Shown: positions 55,223 through 63,910 of the stretch, piece by piece
Layout of the letters: each line of letters opens with the position of its first letter
Position numbering within the stretch: the stretch's first letter is position 1
From: Rubrivivax sp.
Lineage (GTDB): Bacteria; Pseudomonadota; Gammaproteobacteria; Burkholderiales; Burkholderiaceae_C
NCBI GenBank assembly: GCA_016719535.1
Contig: JADJYX010000001.1
Coordinates: 620,001 to 684,000, forward strand
Reading direction: 5' to 3'
DNA length: 64,000 nucleotides
Program-made: the position numbers and the translations under genes
The notes under the pieces: model-generated
Told to the model about the DNA's origin: nothing
The model's input: the letters and a program-made list of their open reading frames with translations, nothing else
Databases searched by the model: none

Positions 55223-55754
55223 CGCGGCGCACGCGGCCGTCGTCGTCGAAATGCACCTTGAAGGGCGAGAAGGTCCACAGCCAGTATTTCCACACCCGCG
55301 CATCGAGGTGCGGCGTCTCGCTGCTGATCGGCCAGCCGATGGCGATGGCCACCTGGCCGCGCGTCATGCCCGGCGTCACGCGCGCGCTGCCGATGGCGCG
55401 ACGCAGCTTCTCGGGCAGCGCCGCCACCAGCGGGCGCGGATCCTCGGCCACCACGTAGCGGCGCTCGAAGGCGTCCATGCCCAGGTCACGGCTGTAGTCG
55501 TTGCCGATCGCCTGCCGCTGGCCATCGATCTCGACATGCACCCGCCAGCGCCCCTGGCCGAGCACGCGCACCGGCGTGCCGAAGGGCACGATGGTCTTGC
55601 CGCTCTCGGCATAGTTCGAGTCGGAAATCCAGGAGCCGTCGCTGCGCAGGTTGCAGCACAGGTGGCCCTGCGCCTGGGCAGCGGCCGGCGGCGGCCCGAG
55701 CACGACCCCGGCCGCCAGTGCGGCAAGCAGGGCAACGGCGGTACGGCGAACCAT
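55179..55754 (-). CDS. Exported SmpA/OmlA-like (BamE-fold) protein
   Basis: A 191-residue protein with a signal peptide 1 to about 27 (VVLGPPPAAAQAQG). Its C-terminal half has the SmpA/OmlA-type pattern ARVTPGMTRGQVAIAIGWP, then KYWLWTFSPFKVHFDDDGRV. It lacks a lipobox cysteine at the expected place, although CC occurs soon after the cleavage site (GHLCCNLRSD). It is probably a periplasmic or outer-membrane-associated protein of unknown role. It overlaps the S9 peptidase gene by 44 bases at its 3' end. Confidence 0.72.
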   Translation of the reverse strand: MVRRTAVALLAALAAGVVLGPPPAAAQAQGHLCCNLRSDGSWISDSNYAESGKTIVPFGTPVRVLGQGRWRVHVEIDGQRQAIGNDYSRDLGMDAFERRYVVAEDPRPLVAALPEKLRRAIGSARVTPGMTRGQVAIAIGWPISSETPHLDARVWKYWLWTFSPFKVHFDDDGRVRRVTSDPETLARVYLP

Positions 55755-55846
55755 GGTGTTGCTCCGCGGGCTGCAGACGGGGCCCGCCGGCCGCAAAGCC
55801 TATCACCACCGCCGGCGACGGCCGGGCCCGCGCTTATCCTCGCGCG

Positions 55847-57097
55847 ATGGTCCTCAACGTCGTCTGGGTCGGCTTCATCCTGATCGGCTTCGTCGTCGCG
55901 CTGGTCAAGCTGGCGCAGGGCGACATGGGCATCTTCACGCGGGTGTTGACGGCCCTCTTCGATACCGCGAAGACCGGCTTCGACATCAGCCTGGGGCTGG
56001 TGGGCATCATGAGCCTGTGGCTGGGCATCATGAAGATCGGCGAGCAGGCGGGCATGATCCAGCACTTCGCGCGCGCGATGTCGCCGCTGTTCACGCGGCT
56101 GTTCCCGGACATCCCGCGCGGCCACCCGGCCGGCGGCAGCATCGTGATGAATGCCAGCGCCAACATGCTGGGGCTGGACAACGCCGCCACGCCGCTGGGT
56201 CTGAAGGCGATGCGCGAGCTGCAGGCCATCAACCCGACGCCGGAGATCGCCAGCAACCCGATGATCATGTTCCTGGTGCTCAATACCGCGGGCATCACGC
56301 TGATCCCGACCTCGGTCATCGCGATGCGCCAGAGCATCGCCATCGAGCAGGGCCTGACGGGCTTCAACGCCGCCGATATCTTCCTGCCGACGCTGATCGG
56401 CACCTTCATCAGCTTCACCGCCGGTCTGGTGGCCGTGGCCTGGATGCAGCGCATCCGCCTGTGGCAGTGGCCTTTTCTGCTGTTCTTCGGCGGTTTCGGC
56501 GCGCTGATGGCACTGCTCTACCTGAGCCTGCGCGGCCTGCCGCCGAAGGCGATGGCCGATGCCGTCGGCCTCATCGGCAGCGGCGTGATCTTCGGCGTCA
56601 TCGTGCTCTTCGTTGCCGCCGGGGCGGTGCGGCGCATCAATGTCTACGAGGCCTTCGTCGACGGCGCCAAGGAGGGCTTTCAGGTCGCGGTGACCATCAT
56701 CCCCTACCTGATCGCCATCCTGGCCGCGATCTCGGTCTTCCGCAGCACCGGCTGCATGGACGTCGTCATCGCCGGCATCGCGTGGGCGGTGGGCGCGCTG
56801 GGGCTGGATACCGATTTCGTGCCGGCACTGCCGGTGGGGCTGATGAAGACGCTGTCGGGCAGCGGCGCGCGCGGGCTGATGATCGACGTCATGAAGACCT
56901 GGGGCGTCGACAGCTTCCAGGGCCGGCTGGCGGCCATCATCCAGGGCTCGACCGAGACCACCTTCTACGTGCTGGCGGTCTATTTCGGCAGCGTCAACAT
57001 CAAGCAGACGCGCCATGCACTGGGCTGCGGGCTGTTTGCCGACGCGGTGGGGCTGATCGGCGCCATCCTCGTCGGCTACGCCTTCTATCACGGCTAG
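55847..57097 (+). CDS. Nucleoside-recognition (Gate) domain membrane protein, SpmA-SpmB fusion type
   Basis: A 416-residue inner-membrane protein with two Gate domains in tandem, as if SpmA and SpmB of Bacillus were fused. The first contains FDISLGLVGIMSLWLGIMKI and GGSIVMNASANMLGLDNAAT, the second VAVTIIPYLIAILAAISVFR and IQGSTETTFYVLAVYFGSVN. Such fusions are common in non-sporulating proteobacteria and are thought to be transporters. The ATG at 55847 was chosen as the first Met before the first helix. It diverges from the BamE-like gene. Confidence 0.85.
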   Translation: MVLNVVWVGFILIGFVVALVKLAQGDMGIFTRVLTALFDTAKTGFDISLGLVGIMSLWLGIMKIGEQAGMIQHFARAMSPLFTRLFPDIPRGHPAGGSIVMNASANMLGLDNAATPLGLKAMRELQAINPTPEIASNPMIMFLVLNTAGITLIPTSVIAMRQSIAIEQGLTGFNAADIFLPTLIGTFISFTAGLVAVAWMQRIRLWQWPFLLFFGGFGALMALLYLSLRGLPPKAMADAVGLIGSGVIFGVIVLFVAAGAVRRINVYEAFVDGAKEGFQVAVTIIPYLIAILAAISVFRSTGCMDVVIAGIAWAVGALGLDTDFVPALPVGLMKTLSGSGARGLMIDVMKTWGVDSFQGRLAAIIQGSTETTFYVLAVYFGSVNIKQTRHALGCGLFADAVGLIGAILVGYAFYHG

Positions 57098-57165
57098 CAA
57101 CGGCTCTTTGCACAGCTTCACATGGCGCTTGCCAACGCCGGCAGGCCGTGGCACGTTGTGCAGCG

Positions 57166-57726
57166 ATGCACCTGCACCCACTCCCGACCCGACCGCTGGC
57201 GGCGCTGCTGCTGGCGGCCACCCTCGCCGGCTGCGTGGTCGCGCCGGCCCGCCATCCGCCGCCGCGCATGCAGCCGCCGCCGCCTGCACAGCCGGCGATG
57301 GCACCGATGTATTTCTACCCCGAGCGCGGCCAGTCCGAGGAGCGCCAGGACCGCGACCGCTACGAGTGCTACCGCCTGGCGGTGCGCGACAGCGGTGTCG
57401 ACCCCGGCATGACGCCGGTCAGCCGGCCCTGGTCGCCACCGCCGCCGCGCGCCACGCGGGACGGTGCCGACGTGGTCGGCGGCGCGGCCACCGGTGCCAT
57501 CGTCGGCGCGGCGGTATCCGGCCCGCGCCATGCCGGCCAGAACGCGGTCATCGGCGCCGTCTTCGGCGCCTTGCTGGGCGCCGCAGTGCAGGAATCGCGC
57601 GCCCAGGCCGCCGAGGCCGCGGCAGCGCGCCAGGCCGAAGCGGCCGCGCGCGCGCGCCAGCCGCTGAACGACTTCCGCCGTGCGATGGGCGCCTGCATGC
57701 AGTCGCGCGGCTATACCGTGGGATGA
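57166..57726 (+). CDS. Glycine-zipper lipoprotein
   Basis: A 186-residue protein with a lipobox at about residues 20-23 (LAATLAGCVV), a Pro-rich linker, a DRDRYECYRLAVRDSGVDPG block and a glycine-zipper helix pair (GGAATGAIVGAAVSG, VIGAVFGALLGAAV). It ends MGACMQSRGYTVG, a sequence also seen, in the form GRGYTVR, at the end of the next protein. This suggests an outer-membrane lipoprotein. It overlaps the next gene by 4 bases. Confidence 0.78.
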   Translation: MHLHPLPTRPLAALLLAATLAGCVVAPARHPPPRMQPPPPAQPAMAPMYFYPERGQSEERQDRDRYECYRLAVRDSGVDPGMTPVSRPWSPPPPRATRDGADVVGGAATGAIVGAAVSGPRHAGQNAVIGAVFGALLGAAVQESRAQAAEAAAARQAEAAARARQPLNDFRRAMGACMQSRGYTVG

Positions 57727-58487
57727 CGACGATGAAGCTGCACCTGCACGCCGCCAGGCAGACCCTGCTGGCGCTGTCGATGGCCATGCTGGCCGGCGCC
57801 ACGCTGGCCGCCCCCGACGACCGCGGTCCGCGCGGCGACCGGCCCGACCGCGCCGAACGGCACGATGACCGCCGCGTCGAGCGCCGTGACGATCGACGTG
57901 ACGACCGCCGCGATGATCGCCGCGACAACCGGCGCGACGACCGCTGGTTCGACGGCGCCCATGGCCACAACCGCCACTATGTGCCGCCGGGCCGCGTGGT
58001 GCCGCTGCCGCCGCGGCCGCCGGCCCCGGTGTGGTGGGGCGGCGTCAGCTACCGCCACTGGGACGGCGTGTGGGCCACGCCCGGCCCGCGCGGCTGGATT
58101 ACCGTGCGGCCGCCGATCGGCATCGTCATCGACGTGCTGCCCGACTGGCGCACCGCCGTCGTCATCGGCGGGCTGACCTACTGGTATGTCAACGGCATCT
58201 ACTACCGCGACCGCAGCGGCGGTGGCTACGAGGTGGTGCCGCCGCCACCCCCGCAGCCCGACGCCGCGCCGCCCGAGCGCAGCTTCGTCTACCCGCGCCA
58301 GGGGCAAGGCGCCCAGCAGCAGGCCAGCGACGAATACGAATGCCACCGCTGGGCGACGTCGCAGTCGGGCTTCGACCCCAGCGGCGTGGCCACCGGGCAG
58401 TCGAATACGGTGTCGACGACCGGCCGCGGCGATTACCAGCGCGCCCGTGCCGCCTGCCTGGAAGGCCGCGGCTACACCGTTCGCTGA
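57723..58487 (+). CDS. DUF6515-type exported protein with Arg/Asp repeats
   Basis: A 254-residue protein with a signal peptide 1-30 (ending GATLAAP). A low-complexity stretch about residues 40-75 is built of repeated RRDD units (RRDDRRDDRRDDRRD). A Tyr/Trp-rich folded domain follows (VWWGGVSYRHWDGVWATPG, LTYWYVNGIYYRD), then YECHRWATSQSGFDPSG. The YECHRWA...GFDPSG block mirrors the YECYRLAVRDSGVDPG block of the preceding lipoprotein. It is coupled by overlap to that gene. Envelope location is likely and function unknown. Confidence 0.75.
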   Translation: MTTMKLHLHAARQTLLALSMAMLAGATLAAPDDRGPRGDRPDRAERHDDRRVERRDDRRDDRRDDRRDNRRDDRWFDGAHGHNRHYVPPGRVVPLPPRPPAPVWWGGVSYRHWDGVWATPGPRGWITVRPPIGIVIDVLPDWRTAVVIGGLTYWYVNGIYYRDRSGGGYEVVPPPPPQPDAAPPERSFVYPRQGQGAQQQASDEYECHRWATSQSGFDPSGVATGQSNTVSTTGRGDYQRARAACLEGRGYTVR

Positions 58488-58493
58488 ACCTGG

Positions 58494-58518
58494 CGCCGAC
58501 GCTCTCGCGGCGTCGGCG
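58494..58518. terminator. Hairpin between convergent genes
   Basis: CGCCGACG (58494-58501) pairs with CGTCGGCG (58511-58518) in the 31-base gap between the DUF6515-type gene and phaC, which end toward each other. There is no T run; it may act in both directions. Confidence 0.45.
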
Positions 58519-60300
58519 TCAGTCGTGGTAGCACTGGTGCACGTGCTCGCCCGGCGCCGCCGGCAGGCCCGGCACCACGGGCGGCCGGCGCGCCGGCACC
58601 TGGCGGCCACTGCCCTTGGCCTGCAGCCAGCGCTGCCAGCTCGGCCACCACGAACCCTCGTACACCGGCGCCGCCGCCTGCCAGGCTTCGGGGTCCTGCC
58701 AGGGGCCATTGGACGGGCGCAGCGCCAGCGCGTGGTGCCGGTTCGGGTGCCCGGGTTCGCTGACGATGCCGGCGTTGTGGCCGGCGTTGGTCAGGCAGAA
58801 GGTGATCTCGGTATCGGCCAGGCGGTGGATCTTGTAGACGCTCTTCCAGGGCGAGACATGGTCCTTCTCGGTGCCGACGACGAACATCGGCTGCTGCAGG
58901 TCCGACAGCGCCACCGGCCGCCCCTGCACCGGGAAGCGGCCTTCGGCGATCTGATTGCGCAGGTAGCAGCGGCGCAGGTATTCGCTGTGCATCGCCGCCG
59001 GCATGCGCGTGGTGTCGGCATTCCAGGCCATCAGATCATTGGGCTGCTCGGGCTCTCCCAGCCAGAAGGCGCGCACGCGGCGGCTCCACACCAGCTCGCG
59101 CGAATGCAGGTAGCCGAAGCTGCCGCCCATCTGCGCGCCGCTGAGGTAGCCGCGCTCGGCCATCATGTCCTCGAGCATCGCCACCTGGCCTTCGTCGATG
59201 AGCACGCCCATCTCTCCGGGCTCGCTGAAGTCGGTCTCGGCGGCCAGCAGGGTGATCGACTGCAGCGCCGGCAGCTGCTCGACCCCCTGCACCGCGCCCG
59301 GGCGCGCCAGTGCCGCCGCACCGATGGCCAGCAGCGTGCCGCCCAGGCAGTAGCCGCAGGCGTGCACGGCCTCGCCGGGCAGCAGCCGCGCGATCGCCGC
59401 CAGCGGGTCGAAGACGCCGAGCTCGAGGTAGTCGGTCATGTCGAGCAGCGCGTCGCCGGCGTCGGGGTTGCGCCAGCTCAGGATGAACACCGTATGCCCC
59501 TGCGCCACCAGCCAGCGCACCAGGCTGTCGTGCGGCGACAGGTCGAGGATGTAGTACTTCATGATCCAGGACGGCACGATGAACACCGGCTCGGCGTGCA
59601 CCTGCGGCGTGGTCGGCGCGTACTGGATCAGCTCGACCAGGTGGTTGCGGTGCACCACGCGGCCGGGCGTGACGGCGACCTCGATGCCGGGGCGGAACTG
59701 CTGCGCAGGCGGCTGCAGCGGCGGCAGCCCCTGGCTGCGCCGCCAGGCATCGACGGCGTTCATCACGCCATCGACCAGGTTGCCACCCAGGCGCTCGCGC
59801 GTGACCGTCTGCACCTCGGGGTTGAGCAGCGGAAAGTTGGCCGGCGACAGCGTATCGAGCCACTGGCGCGCAAAGAAGCGCGTCATCTCGGCGTGGTGCT
59901 GCGACATGCCGCGCAGGTGCGTGGCGTCGCCCCACCAGTCCTCGGCCTCGTGGTAGGCGTGCACCAGCGGCGCCCAGGGCCAGGCATGCCAGGCCGGGTG
60001 GCGAAAGCGCGGGTCGGCGCGGTCGGGCGGCACCTGGCCCAGGGTTTCGCCCCACCAGTGGAGCACGCCTTGCTGCGCACGCAGCGCCAGCCGGGTGGCC
60101 TGCGCCGGCTGCGTGGCCAGGTGCAGCGCCCAGTCGGTATAGGCCAGTGCCAGCGCCACCGGCGACAGGCCGCCGGTCAGCCTGGCGGCGGCGGCATGGT
60201 AGCGGCTGTCGAACCGCTGGGCAGCATCGCGTGCCGCGGCCTGCGGGTCGGCGGGTGCCGCCGCGGCGGCTGGACCAGGGACGGGATCACGCTCGGGCAT
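58519..60300 (-). CDS. phaC: Polyhydroxyalkanoate synthase
   Basis: A 593-residue PhaC-type synthase: an N-terminal helical domain (NFPLLNPEVQTVTRERLGGN, about 175-195), then the catalytic alpha/beta domain with PVFIVPSWIMKYYILDLSPH, the lipase-like box GYCLGGT (catalytic Cys318), an acidic residue in FVVGTEKDHVSPW and catalytic His in NAGHNAGIVSEPGHPN. It polymerises hydroxyacyl-CoA into storage polyester. The start MPERDPV gives a normal class I length. No phaA, phaB or phasin gene is adjacent. Confidence 0.88.
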   Translation of the reverse strand: MPERDPVPGPAAAAAPADPQAAARDAAQRFDSRYHAAAARLTGGLSPVALALAYTDWALHLATQPAQATRLALRAQQGVLHWWGETLGQVPPDRADPRFRHPAWHAWPWAPLVHAYHEAEDWWGDATHLRGMSQHHAEMTRFFARQWLDTLSPANFPLLNPEVQTVTRERLGGNLVDGVMNAVDAWRRSQGLPPLQPPAQQFRPGIEVAVTPGRVVHRNHLVELIQYAPTTPQVHAEPVFIVPSWIMKYYILDLSPHDSLVRWLVAQGHTVFILSWRNPDAGDALLDMTDYLELGVFDPLAAIARLLPGEAVHACGYCLGGTLLAIGAAALARPGAVQGVEQLPALQSITLLAAETDFSEPGEMGVLIDEGQVAMLEDMMAERGYLSGAQMGGSFGYLHSRELVWSRRVRAFWLGEPEQPNDLMAWNADTTRMPAAMHSEYLRRCYLRNQIAEGRFPVQGRPVALSDLQQPMFVVGTEKDHVSPWKSVYKIHRLADTEITFCLTNAGHNAGIVSEPGHPNRHHALALRPSNGPWQDPEAWQAAAPVYEGSWWPSWQRWLQAKGSGRQVPARRPPVVPGLPAAPGEHVHQCYHD

Positions 60301-60341
60301 GGGTTCGAAACCTTCGACAGGGACGATGAGGGCTGGGCCGG

Positions 60342-61238
60342 TCAGGCCGGCGCCGATGCCGGGCGCGGCGCCGGCAGGGAAAAGCCCGCGCAGGGATCCT
60401 GGCGGGCAACGGTCGGCGTCAGCCACAGGTGCGTATAGGGTGCGCCTTCGGTGCGCCAGTCGGGCTCGCCGAAGCCCACCACCAGCATCCGCGCCTGCGG
60501 CTGCAGACGGCGCAGCAGTACCGGCACGCCATGGTCCAGCCGCACATGGCCGTTGCCGGCCACCAGCACCGCCGGCCGGCCGCCGCTGGCCAGCATCGCC
60601 TGCGCCAGGCTGGCATCGCGCAGGCGCTGTGCGAGCCGCATCGACGGCACGCGCGCGGCCGGCAACTGGCCGCAATGGCCATCGACCAGCGCACGGTCCA
60701 GCGCGGCCTGCGCAGCCGCATCCAGCGGCGCGGCCCGCAGCGCGTCGCGCAGCGCCGCCGGCACGGCGGCCTCGCCCTGGCGCGCGGCCTGGCGCACCAG
60801 GGCCTGGTCGGCATTGCCGCCGATCACCGTCAGCCCCGCTTCCAGCACCGGCGCAAACAGCGCTTCGTGCAGCGGCCAGCCCCAGCTGCGGGCGTCGAAG
60901 CCGGCGGCGTCGAGGCGGCTGCGCACATCGGCGCCGGCTTCGACGCGACGGCCCCGCTCCAGATGCTCGGCCACCACCACGGTACCTGCGCCCAGTTCGG
61001 CGATCAGCGCGCCGCGGCGCTGGTGGTGGTGCGGGTTGTCGTGCTGCTCACCCAGCAGCAGGTGATCGACCGCACGGCACTGCAGCAGCAGCTCGGCGCG
61101 CGTGAGTTCGCGGCCGCTGGCGACCTCCACGATGCGATCCGGCCCGCCGCCGCGGTGGGCGCAGGCCGCGGCCAGCGCCGATCCGCCCAGCAGGGCCAGC
61201 ACGCTGCGGCGGGGCAAGGAAGGGGCTTGATGGGGCAT
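60342..61238 (-). CDS. ChaN-family haem-binding lipoprotein
   Basis: A 298-residue protein: N-terminal PRRSVLALLGGSALAAACA combines a twin-arginine-like start with a lipobox Cys at residue 26. The ChaN/haem-related domain follows with LLLGEQHDNPHHHQRRG near residue 65, VVVAEHLERGRR and GRPAVLVAGNGHVRLDHGVP. Campylobacter ChaN binds haem in the outer membrane. It lies upstream of phaC on the same strand with 41 bases between. Direct involvement with BchID porphyrin metabolism is not indicated. Confidence 0.8.
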   Translation of the reverse strand: MPHQAPSLPRRSVLALLGGSALAAACAHRGGGPDRIVEVASGRELTRAELLLQCRAVDHLLLGEQHDNPHHHQRRGALIAELGAGTVVVAEHLERGRRVEAGADVRSRLDAAGFDARSWGWPLHEALFAPVLEAGLTVIGGNADQALVRQAARQGEAAVPAALRDALRAAPLDAAAQAALDRALVDGHCGQLPAARVPSMRLAQRLRDASLAQAMLASGGRPAVLVAGNGHVRLDHGVPVLLRRLQPQARMLVVGFGEPDWRTEGAPYTHLWLTPTVARQDPCAGFSLPAPRPASAPA

Positions 61239-61399
61239 GCGGCGATTGTGCGCTGGCGCCCGCCCGGCCTTGGCCGCGGCACCGGCCTCGGGAATTTCCT
61301 GACCCTTGTTTCAACTGCAACCCGATGCCGGCGCGGCGCAGGGCTGGAACAATGTCACGCCATCCGAGCCCGATGCCCTGCACCGAACCGACACCCACC

Positions 61400-61570
61400 A
61401 TGGCCGACCGCCGCGACAAACCGCCGATCTTCCGCGTCCTGGTGCTGCTGGTGGCGCTGGTGAGCACCGCGCTCGCGCTGGCCGCTCTGTCGCCGCAGGG
61501 GCCCGAGGCAGCGCCGGCCGCGCCCGGCGCCGATGCCGATCCTGCACCGGCGCCGACGACGCGGCCCTGA
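61400..61570 (+). CDS. Small single-helix membrane protein
   Basis: A 56-residue protein with a cytoplasmic basic start (MADRRDKPPIFR), one helix (VLVLLVALVSTALALAAL) and a Pro/Ala-rich acidic tail. The ATG at 61400 is preferred over earlier in-frame ATGs because the earlier part is Arg/Pro-rich shadow sequence. No good ribosome-binding site is visible, so the gene is tentative. Function unknown. Confidence 0.45.
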   Translation: MADRRDKPPIFRVLVLLVALVSTALALAALSPQGPEAAPAAPGADADPAPAPTTRP

Positions 61571-61619
61571 GCGGCAGCGGCAGTGGCGGGTGTCGGCGCG
61601 CGGCCGCTATGCTCGGCGC

Positions 61620-62345
61620 ATGACCTCCACCAGCACCACCAGCACCCCCGCCGCCGACGCACCGCGGGTGCACGACGAACTGGAACTGCTGGCCGGGCTG
61701 GTGCCGCTGGCCGGTGCACGCGTGATCGAGCTCGGCTGCGGCGCCGCCGCCCTGGCGCGCCAGCTGGTGCAGCGCCATCCCGATGCCCACGTCACCGCGC
61801 TCGAGGTCGACGAACGCCAGCATGCCAAGAACCTGGCGGCACCGGCCGCGGGCCTTCATTTCGTCGCTGCCGGCGCGCAGGCGATCCCGTTCGCCGATGC
61901 CGGCTTCGACCTTGCGCTGATGCTGAAGTCGCTGCACCACGTGCCGCAGCCGCTGATGGCGCAGGCGCTGGGCGAGGTCGCGCGCGTGCTGCGCCCGGGC
62001 GGGCATCTGTATGTATCGGAACCGGTCTACGCCGGCGCGCTGAACGACATCGTCAGGCTCTTCAACGATGAACGCGTGGTGCGCGCGGCGGCGCAGGCCG
62101 CGCTGGATGCCGCGCTGCTGACCGGCGACTGGGAACCGGTGCGCGACCTGCAGTTTCGGACGCCGGTGCATTTCGACGATTTCGAGACCTTCGAGCGCCG
62201 CATGATGCGGCCCACCTTCGCCGACCACCACATCGACGACGCCAGGCTGGCCCGGGTGCGCGCCGCCTTCATGCCGCACTGCGGCGCCGGCGGCGCCGAC
62301 TTCGAGCGGCCGATGCATGTGCGGCTGCTGCGCCGGCGCGGCTGA
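61620..62345 (+). CDS. Class I SAM-dependent methyltransferase
   Basis: A 241-residue methyltransferase: motif I VIELGCGAAALARQLV (about 34-50), motif II acidic residue in VTALEVDERQ, PFADAGFDLALMLKSLHHVP (motif IV region) and VLRPGGHLYVSEPVY (motif VI), as in the UbiE/Methyltransf_11 class. The N-terminal 13 residues are Thr/Ser-rich. The substrate is unknown. It is encoded convergent to the CYTH-CHAD gene. Confidence 0.82.
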   Translation: MTSTSTTSTPAADAPRVHDELELLAGLVPLAGARVIELGCGAAALARQLVQRHPDAHVTALEVDERQHAKNLAAPAAGLHFVAAGAQAIPFADAGFDLALMLKSLHHVPQPLMAQALGEVARVLRPGGHLYVSEPVYAGALNDIVRLFNDERVVRAAAQAALDAALLTGDWEPVRDLQFRTPVHFDDFETFERRMMRPTFADHHIDDARLARVRAAFMPHCGAGGADFERPMHVRLLRRRG

Positions 62346-62359
62346 AGCCGGCCCGCCGT

Positions 62360-63823
62360 TCAGCGTTTCCAGAACGGCTGCCCGCGCCCCAGGCGCCGCA
62401 GCGCGCGCGCTGCGGCCGCGATGGGTTCGGCACGCTGCGCCTGCAGCCAGCCGACGGCAAACCAGGCCCGCGGGTCGCGTTCGACCGCGGCCGCGAAGGC
62501 CTGCTGGGCCACGCACAGATCGTTGAAGCGTCCCAGCGCATCCTGCGCCGGCGCCACCCGCGCCAGATAGCGCCTGACGTCCTTGGCCGGCCACAGCGCG
62601 GCGACGAATTCCACGCTGTAGCGCAGCCGCTTCACGCGCCGGCGCGTGCGGTGCCGCGCCTCGTCGTCGAGCGTCGCAAAGGCCTCGCCATCGCGCACCA
62701 CCTGGCGGTGCAGGCGGCGCAGCAGCGGCCGCGCGCGGTCGACCAGCGGCCCGGACGCCAGCGCCGGCGTGTGGCCGGCGAAGGCCAGCAACGCCAGCAG
62801 CAGCCGTTGCGCGGCCACCGCGCGCAGCGCCTGCCCGGGCTCTGCCGGCGCTGCCGCCGGCGGCACGAGGTCGGAAAAGGGCGCCCCGGCAGCCCGCAGC
62901 GCCGGCAACAGGCTTGCGGACAGCGCGTCGAGATCGCGTGCGGCGCCCAGCGCATCGAACAGGTCGGCCAGTGCCGGCGTCCACCCTGCATCCACGTCCG
63001 CCGACCAGCCCTCGAAGACCTGCAATGCGGTGCGCAGCCGCCGCAGTGCCACACGAACCTGGTGCAGGTGCTCGGGCCGGCCCGTGCCGGCGGCCACGGC
63101 CGAGAGGTTGGGCAGCAAGTGGGCGAGGCCGGCGCCGACCATCGCCCGCAGGGCGGCATCCGGGCCCCCCTCGGGTGACAGCAGCGGGCGTCGCGCCATC
63201 ACCGGCGGGGCGGCGTCTTCGCCCCGGGCCAGGCAGGCGCCGCGCTCGGCCTTGCTGCGCACATCCAGCCACAGCCCATGTCGCGTGGCCCAGCGCTCGC
63301 CCAGCCGGTAGAGGCCGTCCAGGGGGCCGGACAGCCATTCGAGCTCCAGTTCGCACAGCGGCAGGCTGCGACCGGCGGCCAGGATCCGACCCTCGTCCAG
63401 GGCCAGTTCGATGCGCGTGGCGCCCATGCGCACGATGCGCCGCGTGCGGCGCATGTCGGTCTCGAAGACCGGGCCCAGCACGGGCGCATCGCCCAGCACC
63501 GCAGCCAGCCGTCCGTGCGCGGGGGTGCCGGCGTGGCGTGCAAGATCGACCGCCGGCGTGACGCCGCGCGCCGGCGCCGGCACCGGCACCTCGTGCTCCA
63601 GCCGCTGCAGCAGGCCTTCGCCCTGGCCCTTGACGGTCTGCAGCCAGCGGCGGCCGTCGCGGCGCAGGCGCACGGCCATGCCGGCCGCGGCCAGCCGGCC
63701 ATCGGGCGTATCGAGGTAGATCGTGCGCACGCGCTGCGTGCGGGCCGCCGCTGTCGCCACGGCGTGGTGCACGCGCTCGCGTGCGGGCGCCGGCACCTGA
63801 AACTTCAGCTCGATCTCGACCAT
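62360..63823 (-). CDS. CYTH-CHAD domain protein
   Basis: A 487-residue protein: an N-terminal CYTH (triphosphate tunnel metalloenzyme) domain, residues 1 to about 200, with the EXEXK motif as VEIELKF and TIYLDTPDGRLAAAGMAVRL, then a C-terminal CHAD helical domain with conserved histidines and basic residues (EHLHQVRVALRRLRTAL, RRRVKRLRYSVEFV). CYTH domains hydrolyse triphosphates and CHAD domains bind polyphosphate, often at PHA or polyphosphate granules. The start MVEIELKF was chosen because the CYTH motif must sit at the N-terminus. Confidence 0.88.
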   Translation of the reverse strand: MVEIELKFQVPAPARERVHHAVATAAARTQRVRTIYLDTPDGRLAAAGMAVRLRRDGRRWLQTVKGQGEGLLQRLEHEVPVPAPARGVTPAVDLARHAGTPAHGRLAAVLGDAPVLGPVFETDMRRTRRIVRMGATRIELALDEGRILAAGRSLPLCELELEWLSGPLDGLYRLGERWATRHGLWLDVRSKAERGACLARGEDAAPPVMARRPLLSPEGGPDAALRAMVGAGLAHLLPNLSAVAAGTGRPEHLHQVRVALRRLRTALQVFEGWSADVDAGWTPALADLFDALGAARDLDALSASLLPALRAAGAPFSDLVPPAAAPAEPGQALRAVAAQRLLLALLAFAGHTPALASGPLVDRARPLLRRLHRQVVRDGEAFATLDDEARHRTRRRVKRLRYSVEFVAALWPAKDVRRYLARVAPAQDALGRFNDLCVAQQAFAAAVERDPRAWFAVGWLQAQRAEPIAAAARALRRLGRGQPFWKR

Positions 63824-63910
63824 CGGGAACCCACTGGGTAGGTCCCGATGATGCGCCAACGGAGCGTGGCGTGGTGGGTGCGGATCGAAGCCGGCGGCCC
63901 TGACCCGCTG

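Noticed and set aside
57840..57960. CRISPR or tandem DNA repeat array in the DUF6515-type gene
   Set aside because: The repeats are short RRDD-coding units in frame inside a gene, with no spacers.
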